Source: Streptomyces pyxinicus (GTDB lineage Bacteria; Actinomycetota; Actinomycetes; Streptomycetales; Streptomycetaceae). From it: 64,000 nt of DNA. The stretch spans positions 1 to 64,000 of the forward strand of contig NZ_JANUGP010000030.1 of assembly GCF_024753135.1 (NCBI RefSeq), given 5' to 3'. The notes under the pieces are model-generated. The model saw nothing but the letters and a program-made list of their open reading frames with translations. It ran no database searches and was not told the origin of the DNA. Position 1 is the first letter of the stretch. Every line of letters begins with the position of its first letter. Made by a program: the position numbers and the translations under genes. Below are positions 50,823 through 59,504 of the stretch, piece after piece.

Positions 50823-52280
50823 ATGGCCGTCGACTACACAGTGATCGTCGTCTATCTCGCCGGCATGCTGGCGATGGGCTGGTGGGGCATGCGCCGCGCC
50901 CGGTCCAAGAGCGAGTTCCTGGTGGCCGGCCGCCGCCTCGGCCCCGTGATGTACTCCGGCACCATGGCCGCGATCGTGCTCGGCGGCGCCTCCACCATCG
51001 GCGGGGTGGGCCTCGGCTACCGGTACGGCCTCTCCGGCGCCTGGATGGTCCTCACCATCGGCCTCGGCCTGCTGGCCCTGTCCGTCTTCTTCTCCGCCCG
51101 CATCGCCCGCCTGAAGGTCTACACCGTCTCCGAGATGCTCGACCTGCGCTACGGCGGCCGGGCCGGCGTGATCTCCGGTGTGGTCATGTGGGCGTACACC
51201 CTCATGCTCGCGGTGACGTCCACCATCGCCTACGCCACGATCTTCGACGTCCTCTTCGACCTGAACCGCACCGTCGCGATCGTCCTCGGCGGCACGATCG
51301 TCGTCGCGTACTCCACCCTCGGCGGCATGTGGTCGATCACGCTGACCGACATGGTGCAGTTCGTCGTCAAGACCATCGGCGTCCTGCTGCTGCTCCTGCC
51401 CGTCGCCGTGGTCAAGGCGGGCGGCTTCTCCGCGATGAGGGCCAAGCTGCCCACCGAGTACTTCGACCCGCTGGGCATCGGCGGCGAGACGATCTTCACC
51501 TACGTGCTCATCTACACCTTCGGCATGCTGATCGGCCAGGACATCTGGCAGCGCGTCTTCACCGCCCGCAGCGACCGGACGGCCCGCTGGGGCGGCACCG
51601 TCGCCGGCACCTACTGCCTGGCCTACGCCCTCGCCGGCGCGGTCATCGGCACCGCCGCCAAGGTCATGTACCCCAAGCTGGGCAGCCCGGACGACGCGTT
51701 CGCCACCATCGTCAAGGACGAACTGCCCGTCGGGGTGCGCGGCCTGGTGCTGGCTGCCGCTCTCGCCGCGGTCATGTCCACGTCCTCCGGCGCGCTGATC
51801 GCCTGCGCCACCGTCGCCAACAACGACATCTGGTCCCGGCTGCGCGGCGCCGCCAAGCGCTCCGAGGACCACGACGAGGTGGCCGGCAACCGCGCCTTCA
51901 TCCTGGTCATGGGCCTCGCGGTGATCGGTACGGCGATCGCCCTCAACGACGTGGTGCAGGCGCTGACCGTGGCGTACAACCTGCTCGTCGGCGGCCTGCT
52001 CGTGCCCATCCTCGGCGGCCTGCTGTGGAAGCGCGGCACCGCGCAGGGCGCGCTGGCCGCCGTGGCCGTCGGCGGCCTCGCCGTGATCGGCCTGATGGCG
52101 GGCTACGGCATCCTCGCCAACGAGCCCGTCTACTACGGCCTGCTCGCCTCCCTCACCGTCTATGTCGCCGTCTCCCTGGCGACCCGGCCCACCGACGAGG
52201 CCGTCCTCGCCGTCTGGCGGGAGCGGCTCGCCGGACGGTCGCCCGAACTCGTGTCCGAACCGGTCCCGGCTCAGCAGTAG
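50823..52280 (+). CDS. sodium/solute symporter (SSS family)
   Basis: A 485-residue polytopic membrane protein with about 13 hydrophobic segments. The family start is VIVVYLAGMLAMGWWGMRRA then KSEFLVAGRRLGPVMYSGTM, with the signature region AGAVIGTAAKVMYPKLG and VLAAALAAVMSTSSGALIAC (Na+ site). It imports a small organic solute with Na+. The neighbouring ureohydrolase and PucR regulator suggest a guanidino or polyamine-related nitrogen compound. It is followed after 55 bp by the agmatinase gene, probably as one operon. Confidence 0.9.
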   Translation: MAVDYTVIVVYLAGMLAMGWWGMRRARSKSEFLVAGRRLGPVMYSGTMAAIVLGGASTIGGVGLGYRYGLSGAWMVLTIGLGLLALSVFFSARIARLKVYTVSEMLDLRYGGRAGVISGVVMWAYTLMLAVTSTIAYATIFDVLFDLNRTVAIVLGGTIVVAYSTLGGMWSITLTDMVQFVVKTIGVLLLLLPVAVVKAGGFSAMRAKLPTEYFDPLGIGGETIFTYVLIYTFGMLIGQDIWQRVFTARSDRTARWGGTVAGTYCLAYALAGAVIGTAAKVMYPKLGSPDDAFATIVKDELPVGVRGLVLAAALAAVMSTSSGALIACATVANNDIWSRLRGAAKRSEDHDEVAGNRAFILVMGLAVIGTAIALNDVVQALTVAYNLLVGGLLVPILGGLLWKRGTAQGALAAVAVGGLAVIGLMAGYGILANEPVYYGLLASLTVYVAVSLATRPTDEAVLAVWRERLAGRSPELVSEPVPAQQ

Positions 52281-52335
52281 AGTCACCGGGAAAGCAGTAC
52301 ATGCGCGACGAAGCGCAGGAAAGAAGGCAATCCAC

Positions 52336-53316
52336 ATGAGCAGCAACGAGACGCCCCGCGGTCCCGTCGACTCCTCCCGCGTCCCGCGCTACGCCGGTCC
52401 CGCGACCTTCGCCCGGCTGCCCCGCCTGGACGAGGTCGGCACCGCCGACGTCGCGGTGGTGGGCGTGCCGTTCGACTCCGGCGTCTCGTACCGGCCCGGC
52501 GCCCGCTTCGGCGGCAACGCCATCCGCGAGGCGTCCCGGCTGCTGCGCCCGTACAACCCGGCGCAGGACGCCTCCCCGTTCGCCCTCGCGCAGGTCGCGG
52601 ACGGCGGCGACATCGCCGTGAACCCGTTCAACATCAACGAGGCCGTCGAGACGATCGAGGCCGCGGCCGACGACCTGCTCGGCACCGGCGCCCGCCTGAT
52701 GACGCTCGGCGGCGACCACACCATCGCACTGCCGCTGCTGCGCTCGGTGGCGAAGAAGCACGGCCCGGTCGCCCTGCTGCACTTCGACGCCCACCTCGAC
52801 ACCTGGGACACCTACTTCGGCGCCGAGTACACCCACGGCACCCCGTTCCGCCGGGCGGTGGAGGAGGGCATCCTCGACACCTCCGCCCTCTCGCACGTCG
52901 GCACGCGCGGCCCGCTGTACGGCAAGCAGGACCTCACCGACGACGAGAAGATGGGCTTCGGCATCGTCACCTCGGCGGACGTCTACCGGCGCGGCGCCGA
53001 CGAGGTCGCGGACCAGCTCCGCCAGCGGATCGGGGACCGGCCGCTGTACATCTCCATCGACATCGACTGCCTCGACCCGGCCCACGCGCCCGGCACCGGC
53101 ACCCCCGAGGCCGGCGGCATGACCTCCCGCGAGCTGCTGGAGATCCTGCGCGGCCTGGCATCGTGCAACCTGGTGTCGGCGGACGTCGTCGAGGTGGCCC
53201 CCGCGTACGACCACGCGGAGATCACCTCGGTCGCGGCCTCCCACACCGCCTACGAACTGACCACCATCATGAGCCGCCAGATCGCGGCGGCCCGGAAGGA
53301 CGCGGAAGCGAAGTGA
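52336..53316 (+). CDS. agmatinase/guanidinobutyrase-type ureohydrolase
   Basis: A 326-residue enzyme of the arginase family. The manganese ligands are visible in GGDHTIALPLL, LLHFDAHLDTWDTYFGAEYT (Asp-x-His-x-x-Asp), HGTPF and ISIDIDCLDPAHAPGTGTPE; SADVVEVAPAYD closes the site. It hydrolyses a guanidino group to release urea. Agmatine is the default annotation, but guanidinobutyrate or guanidinopropionate fit equally well. The presence of a keto-acid-decarboxylase-like gene next door makes guanidinobutyrate attractive. It overlaps the next gene by GTGA. Confidence 0.93.
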   Translation: MSSNETPRGPVDSSRVPRYAGPATFARLPRLDEVGTADVAVVGVPFDSGVSYRPGARFGGNAIREASRLLRPYNPAQDASPFALAQVADGGDIAVNPFNINEAVETIEAAADDLLGTGARLMTLGGDHTIALPLLRSVAKKHGPVALLHFDAHLDTWDTYFGAEYTHGTPFRRAVEEGILDTSALSHVGTRGPLYGKQDLTDDEKMGFGIVTSADVYRRGADEVADQLRQRIGDRPLYISIDIDCLDPAHAPGTGTPEAGGMTSRELLEILRGLASCNLVSADVVEVAPAYDHAEITSVAASHTAYELTTIMSRQIAAARKDAEAK

Positions 53317-54998
53317 CCCACGACCACGACCTGGTACTCCGCCCGACCGCCGCCCAGCAGGAGGCCGCGCTGAACCCTCCCCCCGGCCGCAACGGCGGGG
53401 ACCTGGTCGTGGAGACGCTGGCCGGGCTCGGCGCGACGACCGTGTTCGGCCTGCCCGGACAGCACGCGCTCGGCATGTTCGACGCCCTGCGCCGGTCCTC
53501 GCTGCGCTATGTGGGCCTGCGGGTGGAGAACAACGCGGGCTTCGCGGCGGACGCGTACGGCCGGGTCACCGGTGAGGCGGCCCCGCTGCTGCTCTCCACC
53601 GGCCCCGGTGCGCTGACCTCGCTGGCGGCCCTCCAGGAGGCGGCGGCGGCCTCCGCGCCCGTGCTGGCGATCGGCAGCCAGATCCCGACGGCCGGCCTGG
53701 GCGGCGGCCGCCACGGCTACCTCCACGAACTCCCGGACCAGTCCGCCTCCTTCCGGGGCGTGGTCAAGTCGGTCCACACGGTCCGCACCCAGTCACAGAT
53801 CCCGTCCGCCGTCGCGGAGGCCTGGAAGTCGGCGCTGACCGCCCCGCACGGCCCGGTGTGGGTGGAGATCCCGCAGGACGTGCTGCTCGCCCCGACCCCG
53901 CTGCCGGTGGTGACGGCCCCGGACGCGACCCCGGAGGACGTGGTCCCCCGCCCCGAACTGACGGCACTGGCGGCTCACTTGCTCTCGACGGCGACCCGCC
54001 CGGCGATCATCGCAGGCGGCGGCGTGGTCCGAGCGGACGCCGCGGGCAAGGTGAAGGCCCTGGCCGAGCGGCTGAACGCCCCCGTGGTGACGACGTTCGG
54101 CGGCAAGGGCGCCTTCCCCTGGGAGCACCCCCTCTCCCTCCAGTCCTGGCTGGAGGACCGGCACACCACGGACTTCCTGGAGGACGCGGACGTCCTGCTG
54201 GTCGTCGGCTCGGGCCTCGGTGAACTCTCGTCTAACTACCACACGTTCAAGCCCCGGGGCCGCGTCATCCAGATCGAGGCCGACCTCGGCAAACTGGAGT
54301 CCAACCACCCCGCCCTGGGCATCCACGCCGACGCCCGCCTCGCCCTCCAGGCCCTGCTGGAAACGGCGGAGCCCCGCCCGGACGCCGAGGCCCCGGCCCG
54401 CGTGGCGACCCTCCTGTCCAAGGTCAACTCCCGCATCATCTCCCAAAACCTGACCCTGGAACAGCAGTTGCTGTCCTCGATCCGCACCGCCCTCCCCGCC
54501 ACCTCCCCCTCCTTCTGGGACATGACGATCCTGGCGTACTGGGCGTGGTCGGCCTTCGACCCGCGGGGCACCAACACCATGCACTCGGCCCAGGGCGCCG
54601 GCGGCCTCGGCTACGGCTTCCCCGCCGCCCTCGGCGCCGCGGTCGCCGACCCCACCCGCCCGGTCCTCGCGGTCTCCGGCGACGGCGGCGCCCTCTACTC
54701 CATCGCCGAACTGGCCACGGCCCGCCAGTACGACCTCCCCGTCACCTGGCTCATCGTGGACGACGGCGGCTACGGCATCCTCCGCGAGTACATGACCGAC
54801 GCCTTCGGCCAGCCGACGGCAACAGAACTCACCCGCCCCGACTTCGTCGCCCTCGCGGAATCCTTCGGCGTCCCCGCCCTCCACACCACCCCGGAAACCC
54901 TGCAAGCGGACCTCACGAAGTCCCTGTCGACACCGGGCCCGTCGGTGCTCGTGCTCCCGGCGGTACTGCGGATGTTCGCGGCTACGCATCTGGGCTAG
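53313..54998 (+). CDS. thiamine-diphosphate-dependent enzyme, 2-keto-acid decarboxylase-like
   Basis: A 561-residue protein with the three-domain acetolactate-synthase fold. It has the N-terminal Pyr domain with the activating Glu in GLRVENNAGFAADAYGRVTG and FGLPGQHALGMFDAL, a central domain (AGGGVVRADAAGKVKALAER), and a C-terminal PP domain with SGDGGALYSIAELATARQYD and VDDGGYGILREYM, the ThDP/Mg2+ motif. It has neither the FAD-rich features nor a partner subunit of true acetolactate synthase. Length and neighbours resemble AruI, the 2-ketoarginine decarboxylase of Pseudomonas. Starts with GTG inside the stop of the agmatinase gene. Confidence 0.88.
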   Translation: MTHDHDLVLRPTAAQQEAALNPPPGRNGGDLVVETLAGLGATTVFGLPGQHALGMFDALRRSSLRYVGLRVENNAGFAADAYGRVTGEAAPLLLSTGPGALTSLAALQEAAAASAPVLAIGSQIPTAGLGGGRHGYLHELPDQSASFRGVVKSVHTVRTQSQIPSAVAEAWKSALTAPHGPVWVEIPQDVLLAPTPLPVVTAPDATPEDVVPRPELTALAAHLLSTATRPAIIAGGGVVRADAAGKVKALAERLNAPVVTTFGGKGAFPWEHPLSLQSWLEDRHTTDFLEDADVLLVVGSGLGELSSNYHTFKPRGRVIQIEADLGKLESNHPALGIHADARLALQALLETAEPRPDAEAPARVATLLSKVNSRIISQNLTLEQQLLSSIRTALPATSPSFWDMTILAYWAWSAFDPRGTNTMHSAQGAGGLGYGFPAALGAAVADPTRPVLAVSGDGGALYSIAELATARQYDLPVTWLIVDDGGYGILREYMTDAFGQPTATELTRPDFVALAESFGVPALHTTPETLQADLTKSLSTPGPSVLVLPAVLRMFAATHLG

Positions 54999-55158
54999 CC
55001 GGGGGGCGGCAACACCGCCTCGGGTCACCTCCCGGCGCGGGCGGCCGCCGTACCGCGCCACGCGCACACCGCCGGCCCGCCCGTGCGCCGCGACCCCCCT
55101 CCCCTTCCAGGCCCCCGGTGCCTAAGGTCTCCAGGGACAACCGGAGGGGGAGGTCTGG

Positions 55159-55686
55159 ATGAAGGTCCGGCGCCGAGGCATCGAGCGGCTGGCGCGGGCG
55201 CGGTGGGGCGAGGGCCGTTCGGTCTGGTCGGCCGACATCGGGGACCGCGAACTCGTCGTGGACTCCGTCGAGGTGGGCCGGGAGCCCGCGCCGTCCGCCG
55301 TCGCGGCGGTCATGGGCCTGGACGAAGGCACCGAGGTCTGGGTACGGCGTCGCCGCTTCGTCCTCGAAGGCAAGCCGGTGCTGCTCTCCACGTCCCGTCT
55401 GCCGGCCGACCTGGTCGAGGGCAGCCCCATCACCCGGCCGGACACCGGACCCGGCGGCACGTACGCACGGCTCGCGGACCTCGGACACGCCCCGGTCCGG
55501 TTCCGCGAGGAACTCCACTCCCGCATGCCCGCCCAGGACGAGGCCGAACGGCTGGCCCTGCCTTCGGGCGTACCGGTGGTCCTGATCGCCCGCACCGCCT
55601 TCGACGCCGGGGGCCGGGTCGTGGAAGTGAACGAGATGACGCTCGACTCCGCCGCGTACGTCTTGGAGTACGACTTCGAGGCGTGA
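55159..55686 (+). CDS. UTRA-domain protein without a DNA-binding domain
   Basis: A 175-residue protein (MKVRRRGIERLARARWGEGR). It matches the UTRA effector domain of HutC/GntR regulators: VVDSVEVGREPAPSAVAAVM, TEVWVRRRRFVLEGKPVLLS, SRLPADLVEGS, RMPAQDEAERLALPSGVPVV and RVVEVNEMTLDSAAYVLEYD. The N-terminal winged helix (about 70 residues) that should precede it is missing, and no upstream frame supplies it. GGAGGGGGAGG before the ATG shows the start is genuine. It may be a stand-alone ligand-binding protein or a truncated regulator. Confidence 0.8.
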   Translation: MKVRRRGIERLARARWGEGRSVWSADIGDRELVVDSVEVGREPAPSAVAAVMGLDEGTEVWVRRRRFVLEGKPVLLSTSRLPADLVEGSPITRPDTGPGGTYARLADLGHAPVRFREELHSRMPAQDEAERLALPSGVPVVLIARTAFDAGGRVVEVNEMTLDSAAYVLEYDFEA

Positions 55687-55807
55687 CACGACGCTGAGCC
55701 TCGGAACAGGCCCTCTGCGAACACCCGTACAACTTCCGATCCCCCTGGCGAGTCAATCAAACGGGCGCGGGGGTGCGCCCGTACGTCGTTCTCAGGGGGA
55801 CCCTTCC

Positions 55808-56731
55808 ATGACTTTTCGCATGACCTCGTGTGCCCGCGTGCTGGCGGCGGCCCTCGGTGCGGGGGTGCTCATACCCGGGGTGGCGGTGGCCACTCCGGCC
55901 GCTGCCGCCGCCGCGCCCGCCGTCAGCTGTACGTCGGCCAAGGCGGGCCTCGCCGACAAGCTGAAGACGGACATCACGGCCGCGCTGAAGAACCGGAAGG
56001 GTACCGTCGCCGTCGGGCTGTACGACCGTGCCACGGACACCACCTGCACGCTGCGGGCCACCAGTGCCTTCGACTCGGCCAGCACCGTCAAGGTGACCGT
56101 GCTCGCGGCGCTGCTGTGGGACGCGAAGAAGCGTGACCGGTATCTGACGAGCACCGAGACCAGGCTCGCCACCGCCATGATCACCCAGTCGGACAACGAC
56201 GCCACCAGCAAGCTCTGGAAGCAACTCGGTCCGACGAAGATCAAGGGTTTCCTCGGCGCCGCCGAGATGACGAAGACCGTCCCAGGGGAGGGTCAGTACT
56301 GGGGGCTGACCCAGGAGAACGTCACCGACGAGCAGAAGCTGCTCCGGCTCGTCACCGCCAAGAACGGTGTGCTGAGCGACAATTCACGGGCGTACATCCT
56401 CAAGTTGATGGGGCAGGTCGTCACCTCGCAGCGCTGGGGGACCCCGGCCGGCGCCCCCGCCTCCGTCGCCGTGCACGTCAAGAACGGCTGGCTCCAGCGG
56501 GCCACGCACGGCTGGCGGGTGCACAGCCTGGGCACGTTCAGCGGCGCCGGGCACGACTACATGCTCAGCGTGCTCACGCAGGACGACAGCACCATGGACT
56601 ACGGCGTGGCCACGATCCAGGACGTGGCCAGGGCCGTCCACAAGGACCTGGTGCCGGTCACGAAGGGCACGAAGCTGTACACGCCGACCAGCCGGCCGAG
56701 CGAGGCGTTCGTGGCGGTGCCGCGCGGCTAG
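55808..56731 (+). CDS. secreted beta-lactamase-fold serine hydrolase, copy 1
   Basis: A 307-residue protein with a signal peptide (1-36) and a class-A-like fold: nucleophile SxxK in FDSASTVKVTVLAALL (Ser92, Lys95), SDN at Ser128-Asn130 (ITQSDNDATS), and a KNG triad (Lys225-Gly227, HVKNGW) in place of the usual KTG/KSG. A canonical omega-loop ExxLN is not visible, so true beta-lactam hydrolysis is doubtful; a peptidase or esterase role in the cell wall is possible. A close paralogue lies 3.7 kb downstream (59505-60425). Confidence 0.85.
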   Translation: MTFRMTSCARVLAAALGAGVLIPGVAVATPAAAAAAPAVSCTSAKAGLADKLKTDITAALKNRKGTVAVGLYDRATDTTCTLRATSAFDSASTVKVTVLAALLWDAKKRDRYLTSTETRLATAMITQSDNDATSKLWKQLGPTKIKGFLGAAEMTKTVPGEGQYWGLTQENVTDEQKLLRLVTAKNGVLSDNSRAYILKLMGQVVTSQRWGTPAGAPASVAVHVKNGWLQRATHGWRVHSLGTFSGAGHDYMLSVLTQDDSTMDYGVATIQDVARAVHKDLVPVTKGTKLYTPTSRPSEAFVAVPRG

Positions 56732-57135
56732 TTGGCCGGCACCGTCAGGAATACCGTGTCGCCGCCGGTCACCGCGAAGGTGCCGTTGCCGCCGGAGGCC
56801 ACCGTGCCGCTGTGCACGACGGCACCGGCGGGGGTCTTCTCCGTCAGGGTGAGGGTGCGGTCGGTCAGGTTCGTGACCGCGAACTGGGTGGCACCGGCCT
56901 GCACGCCGTCGCCCTGCTCGGTGACACCCTTGATGAAGACGAAGGTCTGCGTGGAGACCAGGTTGCCCGTGCTGCCCTTCTGGACGATCAGGACGTCCCC
57001 GGTGGCCGCTGCCGCCGGGGACGTCGCGGCGGCCACCGCGCCGAGCGCCGCCAGCAGTGCCGCGGCGGCTCCCGTCGCTATCCGGCGCCCGCCGGTCCTG
57101 CCGGTCCTGCCGGTCCTGCCGGTTCCACTGTCCAT
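56728..57135 (-). CDS. small secreted protein with TGR repeat head
   Basis: A 135-residue protein (ATG 57135 after GGGAGGACATACCG). The first 18 residues repeat Thr-Gly-Arg (TGRTGRTGRTGG, encoded by GCCGGTCCT repeats), then a signal peptide runs to about residue 48 (ATSPAAAA). The mature part is a single small beta domain (TGDVLIVQKGSTGNLVSTQT, VTEQGDGVQAGATQFAVTNL, GTFAVTGGDTVFLTVPAN). No enzymatic motif. Its stop overlaps the last codons of the convergent beta-lactamase-like gene by 4 nt. Unknown function. Confidence 0.75.
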   Translation of the reverse strand: MDSGTGRTGRTGRTGGRRIATGAAAALLAALGAVAAATSPAAAATGDVLIVQKGSTGNLVSTQTFVFIKGVTEQGDGVQAGATQFAVTNLTDRTLTLTEKTPAGAVVHSGTVASGGNGTFAVTGGDTVFLTVPAN

Positions 57136-57310
57136 CGGTATGTCCTCCCGGGGTCGCGCCCCCGTCCCACGGTGGGACGGCGGCGTGGCGCAGAGCCTCG
57201 CCGGGCGGAGCATGGTGGCGTAAGAGGCGCGAGGGGGCGCACCAGCGCACGGAAGGGTGAGCGCACGACGCCGGCGCCGGACCCCCGAAGGGCCCGGCGC
57301 CGACACGTGA

Positions 57311-59122
57311 TCAGCCGTTGCTCGCGGTCACGTTGACCGCCGCCCAGGCCCGGTCCACGGTCCGGTACTCGGTGCTGTTCGCGCCGTAGAGGTCCTTGGC
57401 GGCGTTCAGCGTGGCGGTGCGGGCACCGTGGAAGCTGGTCGTGGAGACCATGTAGCGGGTCAGGGCGTAGTAGAAGATGTTCAGCGCCTTGGCCCGGCCG
57501 ATGCCGGTGACGGAACCACCGTCGTAGGTCGGCGAGTTGTACGACACCCCGCCGATCGTCTTCCGGCCGCTGCCCTCGGCGAGCAGGTAGAAGGCGTGCG
57601 AGGAGACGCCGGAGCCGGCGTGCACCTCGGTGTTGGTGACGGACGGCGACCAGTAGTCGATGGTGCCTTCGAGGCGGTCCTGGGACGGCTGGTCCATGCG
57701 GCGCAGGAAGCCCTGGGAGAGGCCCAGCTTCTCGCCCATCAGGTAGTTCGGCGGGTTCTTGGCGTTGTTGGTGGCGAACTCCACGCCGGTGCCGAAGATG
57801 TCGGCGAGCGACTCGTTGAGCGCGCCGGGCTCGCCGTACTGGTTGCCTTGGCTGTCGACCCGGGTCGGCTGGAGGTTCGCGGTGGCGCCGACCACGCCGT
57901 GGGTCAGCTCGTGCCCGGTGACGTCCAGCACCACCAGCGGCTTCTTGAAGGTGCTGCCGTCGCCGTCGCCGTAGAGCATGCAGTCGCAGTCCGGGTCCCA
58001 GAAGGCGTTGCCGACCTTGTTGCCGAAGTGGACCATGCCGTGCGCGCCGTTGCCGTCGTTGGCGATGCCGTTGCGCCCGAAGGTGCTCTTGTAGAAGTCG
58101 AAGGTGTTGGTGATGCCGTACATGGCGTCGACGGCGGCCGTGTTGCGGTCGCTGGTGGCGCCGTTGCCGAAGGCGGTGCTGGTGCTGGCGGCGAGGTAGC
58201 CGTCGTCGAAGTTCTCGGTCTGCTGGTTGTCGGCGTCCCGCACCTCGGTGTTGCCGCGGTTCGGGTCCTTCAGGATGTAGTACTGGGTGCCCTGGTACGT
58301 GTACGGGGTGGCCGTCAGGGACACCGTGCCGTCGTAGAGGGAGTAGCCGGTCGCCGCCGTGCCGGACGCCGCCGCCTTCGCCGCGAGGCCCGGCAGCGGG
58401 GCCGCCGCCTCCCGGCGCGGCGCGGTCGACGCCACCGACGAACCGGCGTGCCGCTTACGGAGCTTGGCGAGCGTCCCGGGGGAGAGGAAGGGGTCGCTGA
58501 GCGGGGTGTTGCTGAGCACCGTGCCGGTCCGGGCGTCCACGACGACGGTCCGGGCGCCGGTGCCCTCGGCCGTGCTGCTGCCGGTCACCCGCACCTGGTA
58601 GGCGAGGGCGGGAGCGTGCCCGGCGAGGGCGCTGACGACCAGCTTCGCCTTGCCGGCCGTGCCCTTGCCCGCCTTGGCGGCGGCGGTCCGCGCGGCGGCG
58701 GCGGACTTCTTCGGCGTGGTGCTCGCGAGGTCGATGGCCCGGGTGGTCGCCCGGGTGACGCCGAGGTACTTGTCGTGGGCGTCCAGGTGCACGATCAGGT
58801 CGGCGCCGAGCACCGGCAGGCCGCGGTGGGTGCGGACGAAGTGGACGTGCTTCTTGCCGTCGGGGTCGACCAGCGCCTCGGTCGCCTTCAGGGTGTCGTG
58901 CGGGCCGACGCCGGTCGCGGTGGCGTGGGTGTGGGCGGCGGCGCTCGCGACGGCCACCACGTGAGCCGGGGCGGTACGCGACGCGGAGGCCGTGATCGCG
59001 TGGGAAGCGGCCGGGGTGGAGCGGGGAGCGGCCGAGGCGGAGCCGAGCGTGCCGGCGGTCAATGTGGCTGTCGACGCCATGACAACCATGATCGCCAGCT
59101 TGCCCAGGGGAGATCTACGCAC
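57311..59122 (-). CDS. secreted M4-family (thermolysin-like) metalloprotease
   Basis: A 603-residue preproprotein. It has a signal peptide (1-32), an FTP/PepSY-type propeptide (about 70-205) and a mature domain from about 255. Zinc site HELTH (404-408) with the third ligand Glu437 in GALNESLADIFG; calcium-site acids occur in WDPDCDCMLYGDGDG. The C-terminal helical domain has VHAGSGVSSHAFYLLAEGSG, with the catalytic His in AGSGVSSHAF. It degrades external proteins. GTG start after GAAAGGCACTTTTC. The 383-bp divergent gap to the second beta-lactamase-like gene holds both promoters and is AT-richer than its surroundings. Confidence 0.94.
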   Translation of the reverse strand: MRRSPLGKLAIMVVMASTATLTAGTLGSASAAPRSTPAASHAITASASRTAPAHVVAVASAAAHTHATATGVGPHDTLKATEALVDPDGKKHVHFVRTHRGLPVLGADLIVHLDAHDKYLGVTRATTRAIDLASTTPKKSAAAARTAAAKAGKGTAGKAKLVVSALAGHAPALAYQVRVTGSSTAEGTGARTVVVDARTGTVLSNTPLSDPFLSPGTLAKLRKRHAGSSVASTAPRREAAAPLPGLAAKAAASGTAATGYSLYDGTVSLTATPYTYQGTQYYILKDPNRGNTEVRDADNQQTENFDDGYLAASTSTAFGNGATSDRNTAAVDAMYGITNTFDFYKSTFGRNGIANDGNGAHGMVHFGNKVGNAFWDPDCDCMLYGDGDGSTFKKPLVVLDVTGHELTHGVVGATANLQPTRVDSQGNQYGEPGALNESLADIFGTGVEFATNNAKNPPNYLMGEKLGLSQGFLRRMDQPSQDRLEGTIDYWSPSVTNTEVHAGSGVSSHAFYLLAEGSGRKTIGGVSYNSPTYDGGSVTGIGRAKALNIFYYALTRYMVSTTSFHGARTATLNAAKDLYGANSTEYRTVDRAWAAVNVTASNG

Positions 59123-59504
59123 GAAAAGTGCCTTTCGCTGTGGGGGAGCGCAGGAGGGTCACCCTCCGGTCACGGTGGGGAACTCCTGTGAAAACCTTGT
59201 GGGTTCTGGGGCGGCACTTTTCCCCGAAAGTCGTCGTCACCGGAAGATCGGATGGAAAGTCAAACGCCTTCCTTTAGTGGTTCTTTACCGCGGTTGTACG
59301 GGCAGTGACGCCTGGGTGACGGAAAAGGGAGGGAAGAAAGCCGCTTTCGCGTCCGCTTCCGGCCGCATTTCAACAAGCGGTCGCCAAACGGCGGTTAAGG
59401 GGCGGGTCCGGCGGCCGTAGGCGTACGGCCACCCCCGCGTCACCCCCGCTTTCCGGCCCTGCGAACATGCCCTCGTCCATGTGAAATCGAAGGGGGAACG
59501 TTTC

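Noticed and set aside
48327..52346. 1339-codon minus-strand open frame across the symporter gene
   Set aside because: Opposite strand and shifted frame of two well-defined genes (PucR and symporter); translation shows only Arg/Gly/Pro low complexity.
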